From the NCBI RefSeq assembly GCF_000378445.1, contig NZ_KB899697.1, positions 1 through 64,000 on the forward strand: a stretch of 64,000 nt of DNA, written 5' to 3'. Under the pieces are notes generated by a model. The model worked only from the letters and a program-made list of their open reading frames with translations. It searched no databases and had not been told where the DNA came from. The translations under genes and the position numbers were made by a program. Numbering within the stretch: position 1 is the first letter of the stretch; each line of letters starts with the position of its first letter. The stretch is from Deinococcus aquatilis DSM 23025. Its GTDB lineage: Bacteria > Deinococcota > Deinococci > Deinococcales > Deinococcaceae. Of this stretch, positions 41,734 through 50,151 are shown piece after piece.

Positions 41734-42557
41734 AATCAATGTCCTCCTCAGAACAGGGTTCGGCAAAAGTGGATGCTGAGCAACACTGCCTCCTCCGAAA
41801 TGTTCTTCAGAGTGGCACATTGCTGGGGAGGTCACCACACGCATAAAAGGATCGTGATGACCTGGACGATAAGGCCAGAGCAGTCATCTTGGCTACTAGA
41901 GAGGAGTCATCAGCGAGAGTTCCCCCCCGATACCCCACGGAGACTGCCTTAATTTTTGCTTCATGAAGAGAGCCTATTTGGTCTGACCCGTTTTTGATCT
42001 GCGCCCGGACCGAGCGGTTGTGTGAGGCAGTCTGAGAGCTCAGCACAGGTGGTGGCTGCCCCTCATCAAATTCCACGCCATCTTGCAGCCAAATGCACTC
42101 AGTCATGTCGCAGTTCAAAAAAACAAATAAAACAGACCTACTGTGCCTGGGCGACAAGATCAGGAATAGGCTTCAACTTGAATTTCATGGAAAGAAGTGG
42201 ATACACCCAGAATCCCTGATATTTTAGTTCGGCGCTCAGATCTTCAACACATCTGTAATGACAGTAAAATGCAGAAGCCTTTTCCGTAAAATATAAAGAG
42301 CTGCCACAAGTTCACTAGATAGAAATCCCTCCATGCACACCGATAAGCCACCGACTAGATAATGTATCAAAAAGATTCTCATAAGTTTGGGATTATTCAT
42401 TCACAAAAGGTGGAACAATATCTGACACTTTTCTTACATGAGAAGGAAGGATATATTTTACACGATTCTCTCAAGCAATGAGGAAAGGAGAAGAATCCAA
42501 TAAGGGGTGTAGATTTTTCGTTATACGGATAATTGAACGGCCTGTAGCCTACCGCTC
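41734..42557. other. Intergenic gap of 824 bases
   Basis: No gene is supported. The right half (42230-42550) is AT-rich and probably holds the promoter for the GH114 gene. A TTATAC/TAGCCT pair with an 18-base spacer ends seven bases before that ATG, consistent with a leaderless message. The left half has open frames without starts, ribosome sites or known motifs. Confidence 0.45.
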
Positions 42558-44006
42558 ATGAAGTTTATGGATCTCCTGACAACCCACCGTGCTCCGCTGA
42601 TGCTCCTGGCGACCGCTTCGTTGCTGAGCGCCTGTGGAACCTCCCTGCCTTCTCCAGACAGCCTGAATTCAGGCACAGTCGGAGCACACTTCGAGGCTGA
42701 GCAGGGCAGTCTGGAACACTTTGCTGACGCTTCCGGCGAACAGTTTGAGCCGTTGGCAGTTGTTCAGCCGGGGACCCTGCGGGATGCAGAAATTATCGAT
42801 GACCCGGCAGCCAGTGGTGGAAAGGCAGTGGGACTGTACAGCACAGGCAGCAGCGTCCGGTTTACCGTACCTGCCGCAACCAGAGCGGGCAGTTATCTGG
42901 TCCGGATCAAGGCGCTGGCCGAGGCCTATCAGGGCAACCCGGTGGTGGCGCTACGCCGGGGCGGGCAGGAGTTGGCGCGGGTCGAGATCAAGTCGGCCAC
43001 CTACGCCACCGTCTCGTTCGGTAAGTTCAACCTTGCGCCCGGCGACCGCCTGAATGTGGTCTTCCTGAACGGCGAGCGCACTGGAAACCGGGGAACTCTG
43101 GTGGACGAACTGCTGATTGATCCAGCGACAACCACCGCGCCCGCTCCAACCCCTGTTACGCCGACTCCGACCCCGACACCCACACCTACACCCACTCCGA
43201 CGCCAACCCCGACCCCGACTCCCACGCCAGCTCTGGCCACAGGCATCAAATTGCCGCCCACTGGCACCGTCTCCTGGGACTGGCAGATCGGTGCGGGCAG
43301 CGATAGCAACGTGACCGTGCCTGCCGGAGTCAAATTGATCGACGTGGACGGCTTCGATATTTCAGCGGGCAAGGTCGCGCAGCTGAACGCGCAGGGCGTG
43401 TATACCGTCTGCTATCTGGATGTCGGCAGCTATGAGCCGGGCCGCCCCGATTCCAGCCAGTACCCCAGTTACCTGAAAATCCAGCAAGACCCCGATTGGC
43501 CCTCCGAGTACTTTCTGGACGTGACCGACGTATTCAAGCCCAATTCGGTGCTGGCCGTGATTCTCAAAAACCGCTTCAAGATGTGCAAGGACAAGGGATT
43601 TGCCGCCATCGAACCCGACAACCTGCAAAACGACGAGAACGTGAGCGGCGGCAAAATTACGACCCAGCAGCAGATCGACTTCAACGGCTGGGTAGCTGAT
43701 CAGGCGCACGCCCTGGGTCTGGCCGTGTTCCAGAAGAACGGCCCTGACAAGATTTTGCTCAAAGACCGCACGGGCAAGATGATGGTCGAGAAATTCGACG
43801 GCATCTTGAATGAGGAATGCCAGCAGTACGGCGAATGCGCTCCACTGGCCGAGTACGTGAAACGCGGCAAATTGGCCCTGAACACGGAGTATAAGTCTGC
43901 CCTGAACTGCACTCTGTCGAACAGCCTGAAAATCAATACGATCCGCAAAGACCTGAATCTGGCGGGCGGCACGATGTCGGGCTACAAGCGCGAAAGCTGC
44001 AACTGA
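42558..44006 (+). CDS. Lipoprotein GH114 endo-alpha-1,4-polygalactosaminidase
   Basis: The protein has 482 residues. A signal peptide ends in the lipobox LLSAC, so it is probably anchored outside the membrane. A carbohydrate-binding-like beta domain (about 45-190) is followed by a Thr-Pro repeat linker (about 197-225) and a GH114 catalytic domain (about 230-482). The domain shows WDWQIG, IDVDGFD, VCYLDVGSYE, FLDVTDVF and the acidic motif FAAIEPDNLQ. The family cleaves alpha-1,4-linked galactosamine polymers. It is convergent with the exopolysaccharide operon and could trim or remodel its product. Confidence 0.9.
   Translation: MKFMDLLTTHRAPLMLLATASLLSACGTSLPSPDSLNSGTVGAHFEAEQGSLEHFADASGEQFEPLAVVQPGTLRDAEIIDDPAASGGKAVGLYSTGSSVRFTVPAATRAGSYLVRIKALAEAYQGNPVVALRRGGQELARVEIKSATYATVSFGKFNLAPGDRLNVVFLNGERTGNRGTLVDELLIDPATTTAPAPTPVTPTPTPTPTPTPTPTPTPTPTPTPALATGIKLPPTGTVSWDWQIGAGSDSNVTVPAGVKLIDVDGFDISAGKVAQLNAQGVYTVCYLDVGSYEPGRPDSSQYPSYLKIQQDPDWPSEYFLDVTDVFKPNSVLAVILKNRFKMCKDKGFAAIEPDNLQNDENVSGGKITTQQQIDFNGWVADQAHALGLAVFQKNGPDKILLKDRTGKMMVEKFDGILNEECQQYGECAPLAEYVKRGKLALNTEYKSALNCTLSNSLKINTIRKDLNLAGGTMSGYKRESCN
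43146..43228 (+). repeat. Tandem ACNCC-type repeats encoding a Thr-Pro linker
   Basis: Short tandem six-base units encode alternating Thr-Pro in the GH114 lipoprotein linker. Such tracts can vary in length by slippage. Confidence 0.6.
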
Positions 44007-44017
44007 TCCAACCTCTC

Positions 44018-44070
44018 AGACAAGATGCGCTCCAGAGGGACCTTCGTGGTCTGCTGGGCGCATCTTGTCT
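44018..44070. terminator. Long near-perfect hairpin between convergent GH114 genes
   Basis: AGACAAGATGCGC at 44018-44030 pairs perfectly with GCGCATCTTGTCT at 44058-44070. Inside, CCAG/CTGG and GACC/GGTC continue the stem up to a TTCGT loop. There is no T-tract on the plus strand, so termination is inferred from the convergent position only. Confidence 0.5.
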
Positions 44071-44111
44071 GCCTGACTACCAGTGGTTGGTCGCCAGGAT
44101 CGGCCAGGTTT

Positions 44112-45038
44112 TCAGAGCATGCTTCTCTTTCCATTGCTGCCCGCTCCCGCGCTGCCATGCCCGTTGGTCGAGGCACGTCTGGGCGGTGTGTATCCGTTGG
44201 GCAGGCTCAGTTCGCGGTTACTGACAAAGGTAGGAATCCCGAAACTGGCCGCCCGCCGAAGCGCGAACCTTCGCAGCCGGGGTGTATCGGCGTAGTCGAG
44301 GGCGAACACATCCAGACCCAGCCGCCGCACCTGTTCCACGAGTTGCGCCGTGTAGTCGAGTTCTGGTTTGATGTAGGCGCGGTACTTCTCCGGCCCAATA
44401 TTGGAAAAGGCCCCGGTTAAAGCGTCCAGAGCGGAGGCGGACAGAACTGAGTGATCCAGGGTTGAGCGGGTCGGTGGGGCTGTGGCTGGCTGCCAGGTAG
44501 TGGAAAAAGCTTCTATCAGGACGCCGTTGACTGCTCCGCGCAGACGGTGAAGCAGGCCGACGCCCCGGTTGATCAAGAGGTATTTGGGGCCAGCCCACTG
44601 GCGTACCAGGCGTACGAGCTTCAGCATGGCCCGCAGATGGCGGGAAGCGCGGGAAGCAGAGTCGATGGTATCCAGAAAAAATCCGCTGAACACAGCCCTG
44701 TCACGGAGCACCTGTGCCTGAATCTGTGCCCGCCACTGGGGATGACTGGCATTCACCAGCCGGGTATTCCAGACGGTAGGCGGTTCGTCTGTCAGCCAAT
44801 CCTGCTGCTGGCCGCTCCCGTCCTCTCCGAGGCTCAGGTAGGCCAGAACCTGCACCCCACGCTGGCGCAACCAGCCCACCTGAGCCGCAGAGAAGTGACC
44901 CGGCTGGACCACTATCCGCTGATAGCGGGTCAGCAGAGGCAGAGCGTCCTTGCCGTAATAGAGCGCCAGAGCATACCGGGAGCGGTTGCGCTCGGCAGTT
45001 TCAGAGCTGGGCATTGGCGTGGGGCGCAGGCGGCTCAT
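44112..45038 (-). CDS. GH114-like glycoside hydrolase, cytosolic form
   Basis: The protein has 308 residues and is a TIM-barrel protein resembling GH114 endo-alpha-1,4-polygalactosaminidases. It shows YALALYYGKD, VQPGHFS, VLAYLSLGED, GFFLDTIDS, YLLINRGVG, VLIEAFST and FALDYADTP. No signal peptide is visible, unlike the paralogue at 42558, so it may act inside the cell or lack an annotated leader. The C-terminal 30 residues are Gly/Ser/Asn-rich. It is the last gene of the exopolysaccharide operon and starts two bases from the deacetylase stop (TGATATG). Confidence 0.85.
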   Translation of the reverse strand: MSRLRPTPMPSSETAERNRSRYALALYYGKDALPLLTRYQRIVVQPGHFSAAQVGWLRQRGVQVLAYLSLGEDGSGQQQDWLTDEPPTVWNTRLVNASHPQWRAQIQAQVLRDRAVFSGFFLDTIDSASRASRHLRAMLKLVRLVRQWAGPKYLLINRGVGLLHRLRGAVNGVLIEAFSTTWQPATAPPTRSTLDHSVLSASALDALTGAFSNIGPEKYRAYIKPELDYTAQLVEQVRRLGLDVFALDYADTPRLRRFALRRAASFGIPTFVSNRELSLPNGYTPPRRASTNGHGSAGAGSNGKRSML

Positions 45039-45039
45039 A

Positions 45040-47196
45040 TCAGGGCACTGGAGCCGTGACGACCTGGCCTGCTGCCAGCGTAAAAGTGCTGATGGTGTTG
45101 CCGCTGTAGCTTTCGCTGCTGCCGATGCCGCCCGCCGCCGCACCAGTCACGAAGCCTGCTCCGCCGCCCGCCGAACGCAGGGTCAGGGTTTTGGCCGTCC
45201 GGTTCCAGCTGCCGCTCATCCCGCTCTTCATATAGGAGGTCCGGGCTTCTATATAGGCTCCGAGGCTGTCCCAGCGCAGGGTTTTGAGGGGCAGGGTACT
45301 GTACTTAGAATATTTGGTCAGCAGCGCCGTTTCCCAGTCGGAGGCGAGACTGCGGCCCAAGGTGTGCTGACGCAGGTTGCCCTGATGCATGTAGTGCGGA
45401 TAGGCGCTGCCGCTGAGGACATGTCCCAGGGCCAGATCGGTTTCTTTGTCCAGATACTGGGCGTAGGTGAGGTCGGCGGGCCAATACGGGGCGCTGCCGT
45501 TGGGGCCGTACACAGAGTTGTAGGCTCCGACGGCCTGCGCGGGCGTGGTCACATGATAAAAGACGTTGGTCGGCCAGCGCGGAATCAAGAAGATATTGGA
45601 GTTCAGAGGGTGCGTCAGGCCACAGTTCATGCAGCCCGCATCCCACTGGCTGGATACCGAACGGTTGGAGGCCAGATACCGCGTGCCCGTGTTCTGGGCG
45701 GCCAGAAGGAAGCTGGTATTGGATGCGCCGAGGCCGTAATCCGTTTTCAGTCCTTCGCCCGCCGGGTTGTAATAGCCGAGTCCCGACATATCGCCCGTGA
45801 CCAGGCTCTTGGTGCTGATGTTCAGACCCAGTTGCGCCCCGATGGTCAGGTTGGGTTGCAGCTGTGCATATGAATCGTTGTAATTCAGGAAGTCCATGTA
45901 CTCGTGGTCGCGGGTATGGCTGACCCAGTCGAAGGTATTGGCGAGGCAGCGCGACATGCTGCTGAGGCGGTCTGGACTGATTGCGTTGGTGGCGCAGCTC
46001 AGGGGCGCGGCGGTATTGGCTCCGCCCCCGTTATAGACGACAGCGAACTTGAATTCCTTGGAGACGGGGAACAGCACCCGCAGGTCCGTCTGCTGCACCG
46101 CGACTGACATGGCGTCGCTGGCCGAGATCCTGAAGGCATCGGGGCTGACGGTTTTGGTCACCGGGTTGTAAACGTCACCCGGCAGGAACCAGTCGTCTAT
46201 GTCCAGTTGATTGAAGCGGCGGTATTCGCCCAGATGGACACCCTTGGTCACCCACTTGACCAGGCTGTACCCCAGCAGCTCGGAGTGCAGCAGATCGGGA
46301 TTCTGGGCAAAGGTCAGTGCCAGCCGTTCGCGTCCGGCGGTGTCCGAGCGGGCCGCCAGCACCCGCCCGCCCGAGTCGCTGAGCAGCGGCGTGGTGGTCA
46401 CGCCCGGCACGGCAGCGACAGTGGCCGGGTAGTTGTAGGCGTACTGGATAGGCAGGGCAACTCCGGCCCGCAGGTCGGTAAATACACCCTGACCTGCCGC
46501 CGTCAGCCTGGGATTGGCGGTGGCTGACGCCGCCCCAGCGTCGCGCAGGCCGTAATCTTCGGGCCAGGAGCTGGGATAGGTGTACAGCGAGAGTTGCCGC
46601 ACCCCATAGTCTTGTTCGTATTGCCACAACAGGTTCCAGCCTGCCCAGTCCAGCGCACTCTGCCAGTTGCCCGGACTGGCCTCGTAAGCCAGATTTCCCG
46701 TGGTCAGGATCACGCCCTGATACTTGCCCGTGCCGTCTTCGGCCACCAGGGTGTTGGCGGTAAAGCTACCCGGCACACTGGGATTGACCACGTCGTAGGG
46801 CACACCCGCCTGCGCCAGCATGGTCGTCGCGGCGCTCTGGGTGCCGTCAGTCGCGTTGGCGCTCAGCACCAGCACCCGGAGGGCCACGACATTCGTATTG
46901 GGCGTGGTACTCAGGGTTTGCAGCGGGAGCCGGGGCTTGCCTCCGCGAATCTCGGGCAATGGCGTGAGATTGCGGGCGTCGGGCTTGGCAGGCGGCGCGA
47001 GCAGGGGCGTATGCAGGTGATTTTGCAGATGACTGAAATTATCGGCGCTCTGGTCATCGGCCAGAACCTGGTCAGCCGGAGCCTGCGCGGTCTTGGTTTC
47101 CTGCATACAGCCGCCCAGCAGCAGCAGGCCTGTCACGCTCAGAAGCGCCTGAGCTGCCCTTCTGTACCCTGGATGTTTAAACGCGGAATTTTTCAT
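45040..47196 (-). CDS. Agd3/PelA-like polysaccharide deacetylase lipoprotein
   Basis: The protein has 718 residues. The lipobox LLLGGC marks a lipid-anchored exported protein. An N-terminal domain (about 75-300, starting VVALRVLVLSANATDG) resembles the glutamine-amidotransferase-like/CBM part of Agd3. It is followed by a deacetylase domain with the metal aspartates in LDIDDWF (about residue 332) and the histidine motif SHTRDHEYM (about residue 425). A beta-rich C-terminal domain follows. CE18 enzymes partly deacetylate N-acetylgalactosamine polymers. AAAGGAG precedes the ATG at 47196, which lies inside the 3' end of the epimerase gene. Substrate is inferred from the GH114 and PelF neighbours. 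Confidence 0.82.
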   Translation of the reverse strand: MKNSAFKHPGYRRAAQALLSVTGLLLLGGCMQETKTAQAPADQVLADDQSADNFSHLQNHLHTPLLAPPAKPDARNLTPLPEIRGGKPRLPLQTLSTTPNTNVVALRVLVLSANATDGTQSAATTMLAQAGVPYDVVNPSVPGSFTANTLVAEDGTGKYQGVILTTGNLAYEASPGNWQSALDWAGWNLLWQYEQDYGVRQLSLYTYPSSWPEDYGLRDAGAASATANPRLTAAGQGVFTDLRAGVALPIQYAYNYPATVAAVPGVTTTPLLSDSGGRVLAARSDTAGRERLALTFAQNPDLLHSELLGYSLVKWVTKGVHLGEYRRFNQLDIDDWFLPGDVYNPVTKTVSPDAFRISASDAMSVAVQQTDLRVLFPVSKEFKFAVVYNGGGANTAAPLSCATNAISPDRLSSMSRCLANTFDWVSHTRDHEYMDFLNYNDSYAQLQPNLTIGAQLGLNISTKSLVTGDMSGLGYYNPAGEGLKTDYGLGASNTSFLLAAQNTGTRYLASNRSVSSQWDAGCMNCGLTHPLNSNIFLIPRWPTNVFYHVTTPAQAVGAYNSVYGPNGSAPYWPADLTYAQYLDKETDLALGHVLSGSAYPHYMHQGNLRQHTLGRSLASDWETALLTKYSKYSTLPLKTLRWDSLGAYIEARTSYMKSGMSGSWNRTAKTLTLRSAGGGAGFVTGAAAGGIGSSESYSGNTISTFTLAAGQVVTAPVP

Positions 47197-48214
47197 GTGT
47201 AGACTCCTTTGATGCGGGTGAGAGCGGCGTGGAAGGCAGTGAAGCAGGCGCGTCCCAGTCCAGAGGCGAGGGGTGATACCACAGGTCGTGCAGGGCGTCC
47301 TCGAAGGTGTAGTGCGGAGACCAGCCCAGCGCACACAGCCGCTGAATATCGGCCTGCTGGCACGCCACGGTGCCTGAGCGCGGAGAACTGGGAGCAACCT
47401 CGGTGATGCTGCCCTTGAATCCGGCCAACTGGGCCAGTCCAGTGACCACGTCGCGGGATCGGCGGGCCTGCCCTGAACCCACGTTCAGCACCGTGGGAGG
47501 CCGTGAAGCCGAAGAAAAGAACTCTTCTGGACGCTGACCCAGGCGGGTGGCGAACACGGCGGCGCGGGCCACGTCGCGCACATCCACGTAATCGCGCCTG
47601 CTCGACAGATCACCGAAACTGACGGCACTCCTGGATTGGCGCACGGCTTCACGCAGCAGGCTCGCCGCCTGGCCTGGAAGGGTGGCCCCGCTCTGGCCTG
47701 CGCCCACGGGATTGAAGACCCGCAACACCACGCCCCGCGCCGTGTTCCAGTGCAGCGCCTCCTGAATCAGCTGGGTGGCGGCCAGTTTGCCCACCCCGTA
47801 AGGGCTGACCGGACGGCAGGGCGCGTCCTCTTCAACCGGGCGGTCAGGGGCGGTGACGCCGTATTCTGCTGCCGACCCCAGATGCACCAGCCAGGGCCAC
47901 AGTTGCAGGCGGTTCAGGCTGGCCAGCAACCCGGAAACGACCAGCATATTGCCGTCGAACAGGTCCTGCGGCGTGCCCGATACCCGGCCAGCAGCGTTGA
48001 TGATGACGTCCGGACGGGCCGCCGCGATCAGGCAGTCCCAGGCCGAGGCGCTGGCCTGCATCAGATCCAGCTGGGCGCGGGGCGGCCCCACCAGGGTCAG
48101 CAGGTCGGGCTGTTGCCGCAACCGACGCCCGATGTGCAGGCCGATGAAGCCGCCGCCGCCCAGCAGCAACACGCGGGTCATCTCTGTCTTACGGTGGTTC
48201 GGAGGAGTACTCAT
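47177..48214 (-). CDS. NAD-dependent epimerase/dehydratase (extended SDR)
   Basis: The protein has 345 residues. The Rossmann motif GGGGFIGLHIG, the Ser of HLGSAAEYG and the YxxxK motif in SPYGVGKLAA are present. Length and C terminus fit sugar-nucleotide 4-epimerases or 4-ketoreductases. The start at 48214 has an AGGCGG-like site and lies 10 bases from the preceding gene; a second ATG at 48181 is possible. It may supply UDP-GalNAc or a related donor for the glycosyltransferase, which is inference from context. Confidence 0.85.
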   Translation of the reverse strand: MSTPPNHRKTEMTRVLLLGGGGFIGLHIGRRLRQQPDLLTLVGPPRAQLDLMQASASAWDCLIAAARPDVIINAAGRVSGTPQDLFDGNMLVVSGLLASLNRLQLWPWLVHLGSAAEYGVTAPDRPVEEDAPCRPVSPYGVGKLAATQLIQEALHWNTARGVVLRVFNPVGAGQSGATLPGQAASLLREAVRQSRSAVSFGDLSSRRDYVDVRDVARAAVFATRLGQRPEEFFSSASRPPTVLNVGSGQARRSRDVVTGLAQLAGFKGSITEVAPSSPRSGTVACQQADIQRLCALGWSPHYTFEDALHDLWYHPSPLDWDAPASLPSTPLSPASKESTHEKFRV

Positions 48215-48224
48215 GATCTGCCGC

Positions 48225-49013
48225 CTAGTTGCTGGGCTGCATGGCCCGCAGATCGGCAGCCTCCGGAATTTCACAGGGATTGAAGCTCGGCTGACCCGAG
48301 GCGAAGCCCGGCATGAGCTGAACCTGACGCGTACTGAACTCTGCATTGGCGCGGTCGTAGTCTTCGGGGCGACCAATATCGAGCCAGTAGCCATTGAAAT
48401 GGAAGCTGGACGGATGCTGATCTCTGGCGAGCAGATCCAGCACCAGATCATCGAAACCGAAGGGCTGACCCGGCGCGTAGTTTTTGAGGGTATTGCGCGA
48501 AAAACCGTAGATGCCCATGCTCACCATGAAATCGAAGACGGGCTTTTCACGGAACCGGATGATTTCGCCTTCCTGAATATCCAGCACTCCAAATTCACTG
48601 CGGACTTCGCGTGCGTAGGTCGCCACCGTGACGGGCGCTTTGGAGGCCATGTGCTGACGCAAGAGTTTGCCGTAATCCAGGTCGGTCAGCACGTCTCCGT
48701 TCATGACCAGAAAGTGTTCGGGCAGGGTATGGAGTGCGCCCAGCAGCGGCCCGATGGTGCCCAGCGGCGACGTTTCTTCGAGGTAATTGACATCCAGGCC
48801 CCAGCGCCCGCCGTCGCCCACGAAGGCCCGGATCAGCGGCCCCATGTGCCCGATTGCCAACGTGACGCGCCGGAATCCAAAATGCGACAGCTGATGCATC
48901 ACGATTTCCAGAATGGAAAAACGGTCACCGATGGGCACAAGCGGCTTGGGAACGCAGGTCGTGTAGGGAAGGAGCCGGGTGCCTTTTCCGCCTGCCAAAA
49001 TAACTGCGTGCAT
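48225..49013 (-). CDS. Sugar-phosphate nucleotidyltransferase
   Basis: The protein has 262 residues. The N-terminal signature AVILAGGKGTRLLPYT and PKPLVPIGDR, with VMNGDVLTDLD and WLDIGRPEDYDRA, is that of glucose-1-phosphate-type nucleotidyltransferases. The enzyme activates a sugar phosphate to an NDP-sugar. AGGAGG lies five bases before the ATG at 49013. The neighbours suggest it makes a donor for the exopolysaccharide. The actual sugar cannot be told. Confidence 0.9.
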   Translation of the reverse strand: MHAVILAGGKGTRLLPYTTCVPKPLVPIGDRFSILEIVMHQLSHFGFRRVTLAIGHMGPLIRAFVGDGGRWGLDVNYLEETSPLGTIGPLLGALHTLPEHFLVMNGDVLTDLDYGKLLRQHMASKAPVTVATYAREVRSEFGVLDIQEGEIIRFREKPVFDFMVSMGIYGFSRNTLKNYAPGQPFGFDDLVLDLLARDQHPSSFHFNGYWLDIGRPEDYDRANAEFSTRQVQLMPGFASGQPSFNPCEIPEAADLRAMQPSN

Positions 49014-49093
49014 AGGAGCCTCCTGTGGGGCGTGTCCTGTGAGCTGTGGGAGATGGGGGAACTGCCGGGCGGTCAGAGGGGCAGAAGCAGGCG

Positions 49094-50089
49094 CTAGACC
49101 ACGTACATTCCGGTGCGGTAATGGGCGAGATTGCTGCTGTCCAGGAACCAGGTGCTGGTACGCTCCAGGCCCGAACGCAGCGGATATTCGGGCTGCCATC
49201 CGGTCACGCGGCGCAGTTCCCCGCTGTTGCTCACGAGGCGCATGACCTCCGAGGCGTCGGGGCGCAGGCGTTGGGTTTCCTGCTCGACCTCGACCTGACG
49301 GCCCATCACGTCGGCAATGGCTCCGATCAGTTCGCCCACCGAGACCTCGACTCCGGTGCCGGTATTGAAGGTGCGCCCCACCACGTCGGTGGCCTGTGCG
49401 TTGCCCACCGCCAGGAAGGACTTGGCCGTGTCGGACACGTAGTTGAAGTCGCGGGTGGGGGCCAGAGAGCCGACCTTGACCACCGGGGCGCGGGCCGCGA
49501 TCTGGCTGATGATGGTGGGAATGACGGCGCGGGCCGACTGACGGGGGCCGTAGGTATTGAAGGGCCGCAGCGTGACCACCGGCAGGCCGAAGCTGAGGTG
49601 GTAGCTTTCGGCCAGTTTATCGGCCCCCACCTTGGACGCCGCGTAGGGCGACTGCGCCTGCAACGGATGCGTTTCGTGAATCGGCACCTGACGGGCCGTG
49701 CCGTAGACCTCACTGGTACTGGTATGGATGATGCGCGGCGTGTGCAGGTCGCGGGCAGCTTCCAGCACGTTCAGGGTGCCCACCACGTTGGTCTGCACAT
49801 AGGAATGCGGAGCCTGATAGGAGTACGGAATGGCGATCAGGGCGGCCAGATGGTACACCACCTCCGCGTCACGCATGCACTCACGGACCGAGACCGGGTC
49901 GCGCACATCTCCCATCACGACCTCCACGTTTTCCAGAACATCCGGCGGCAACTGATCCAGCCAGCCCCAGGAGTTGAACGAGTTGTACAGCACCATCGCC
50001 CGCACCCGCACGCCGCTTCTGACCAACGCTTCTACCAGGTGGGAGCCGATAAATCCTTCTGCACCTGTGACTGTCACGAGCTTGTTCAT
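49094..50089 (-). CDS. NAD-dependent 4,6-dehydratase, LegB-like
   Basis: The protein has 331 residues. The N terminus VTVTGAEGFIGSHLVEALV and the segment LYNSFNSWGWLD are characteristic of the LegB subgroup of UDP-GlcNAc-type 4,6-dehydratases. The HTSTSEVYG, SPYAASKVGAD (Tyr/Lys) and RPFNTYGPRQSARAVIP motifs are intact. Such enzymes give 4-keto-6-deoxy sugars that lead to legionaminic acid or related residues; other leg genes are absent. AAGGGG lies five bases before the ATG. Confidence 0.88.
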   Translation of the reverse strand: MNKLVTVTGAEGFIGSHLVEALVRSGVRVRAMVLYNSFNSWGWLDQLPPDVLENVEVVMGDVRDPVSVRECMRDAEVVYHLAALIAIPYSYQAPHSYVQTNVVGTLNVLEAARDLHTPRIIHTSTSEVYGTARQVPIHETHPLQAQSPYAASKVGADKLAESYHLSFGLPVVTLRPFNTYGPRQSARAVIPTIISQIAARAPVVKVGSLAPTRDFNYVSDTAKSFLAVGNAQATDVVGRTFNTGTGVEVSVGELIGAIADVMGRQVEVEQETQRLRPDASEVMRLVSNSGELRRVTGWQPEYPLRSGLERTSTWFLDSSNLAHYRTGMYVV

Positions 50090-50151
50090 GAAATCCCCTT
50101 AAAAAGATGGTCTGAGAAGAGCGAATTGAGAGACGGCTTCAGCGCAGGCAA

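Noticed and set aside
41807..42157. Minus-strand frame of 116 codons upstream of the aldo/keto reductase
   Set aside because: No family recognised and no ribosome site; could be a remnant but there is no positive evidence.
43146..43228. Short tandem repeats considered as a CRISPR array
   Set aside because: They are six-base units encoding a Thr-Pro linker inside a gene, without spacers.
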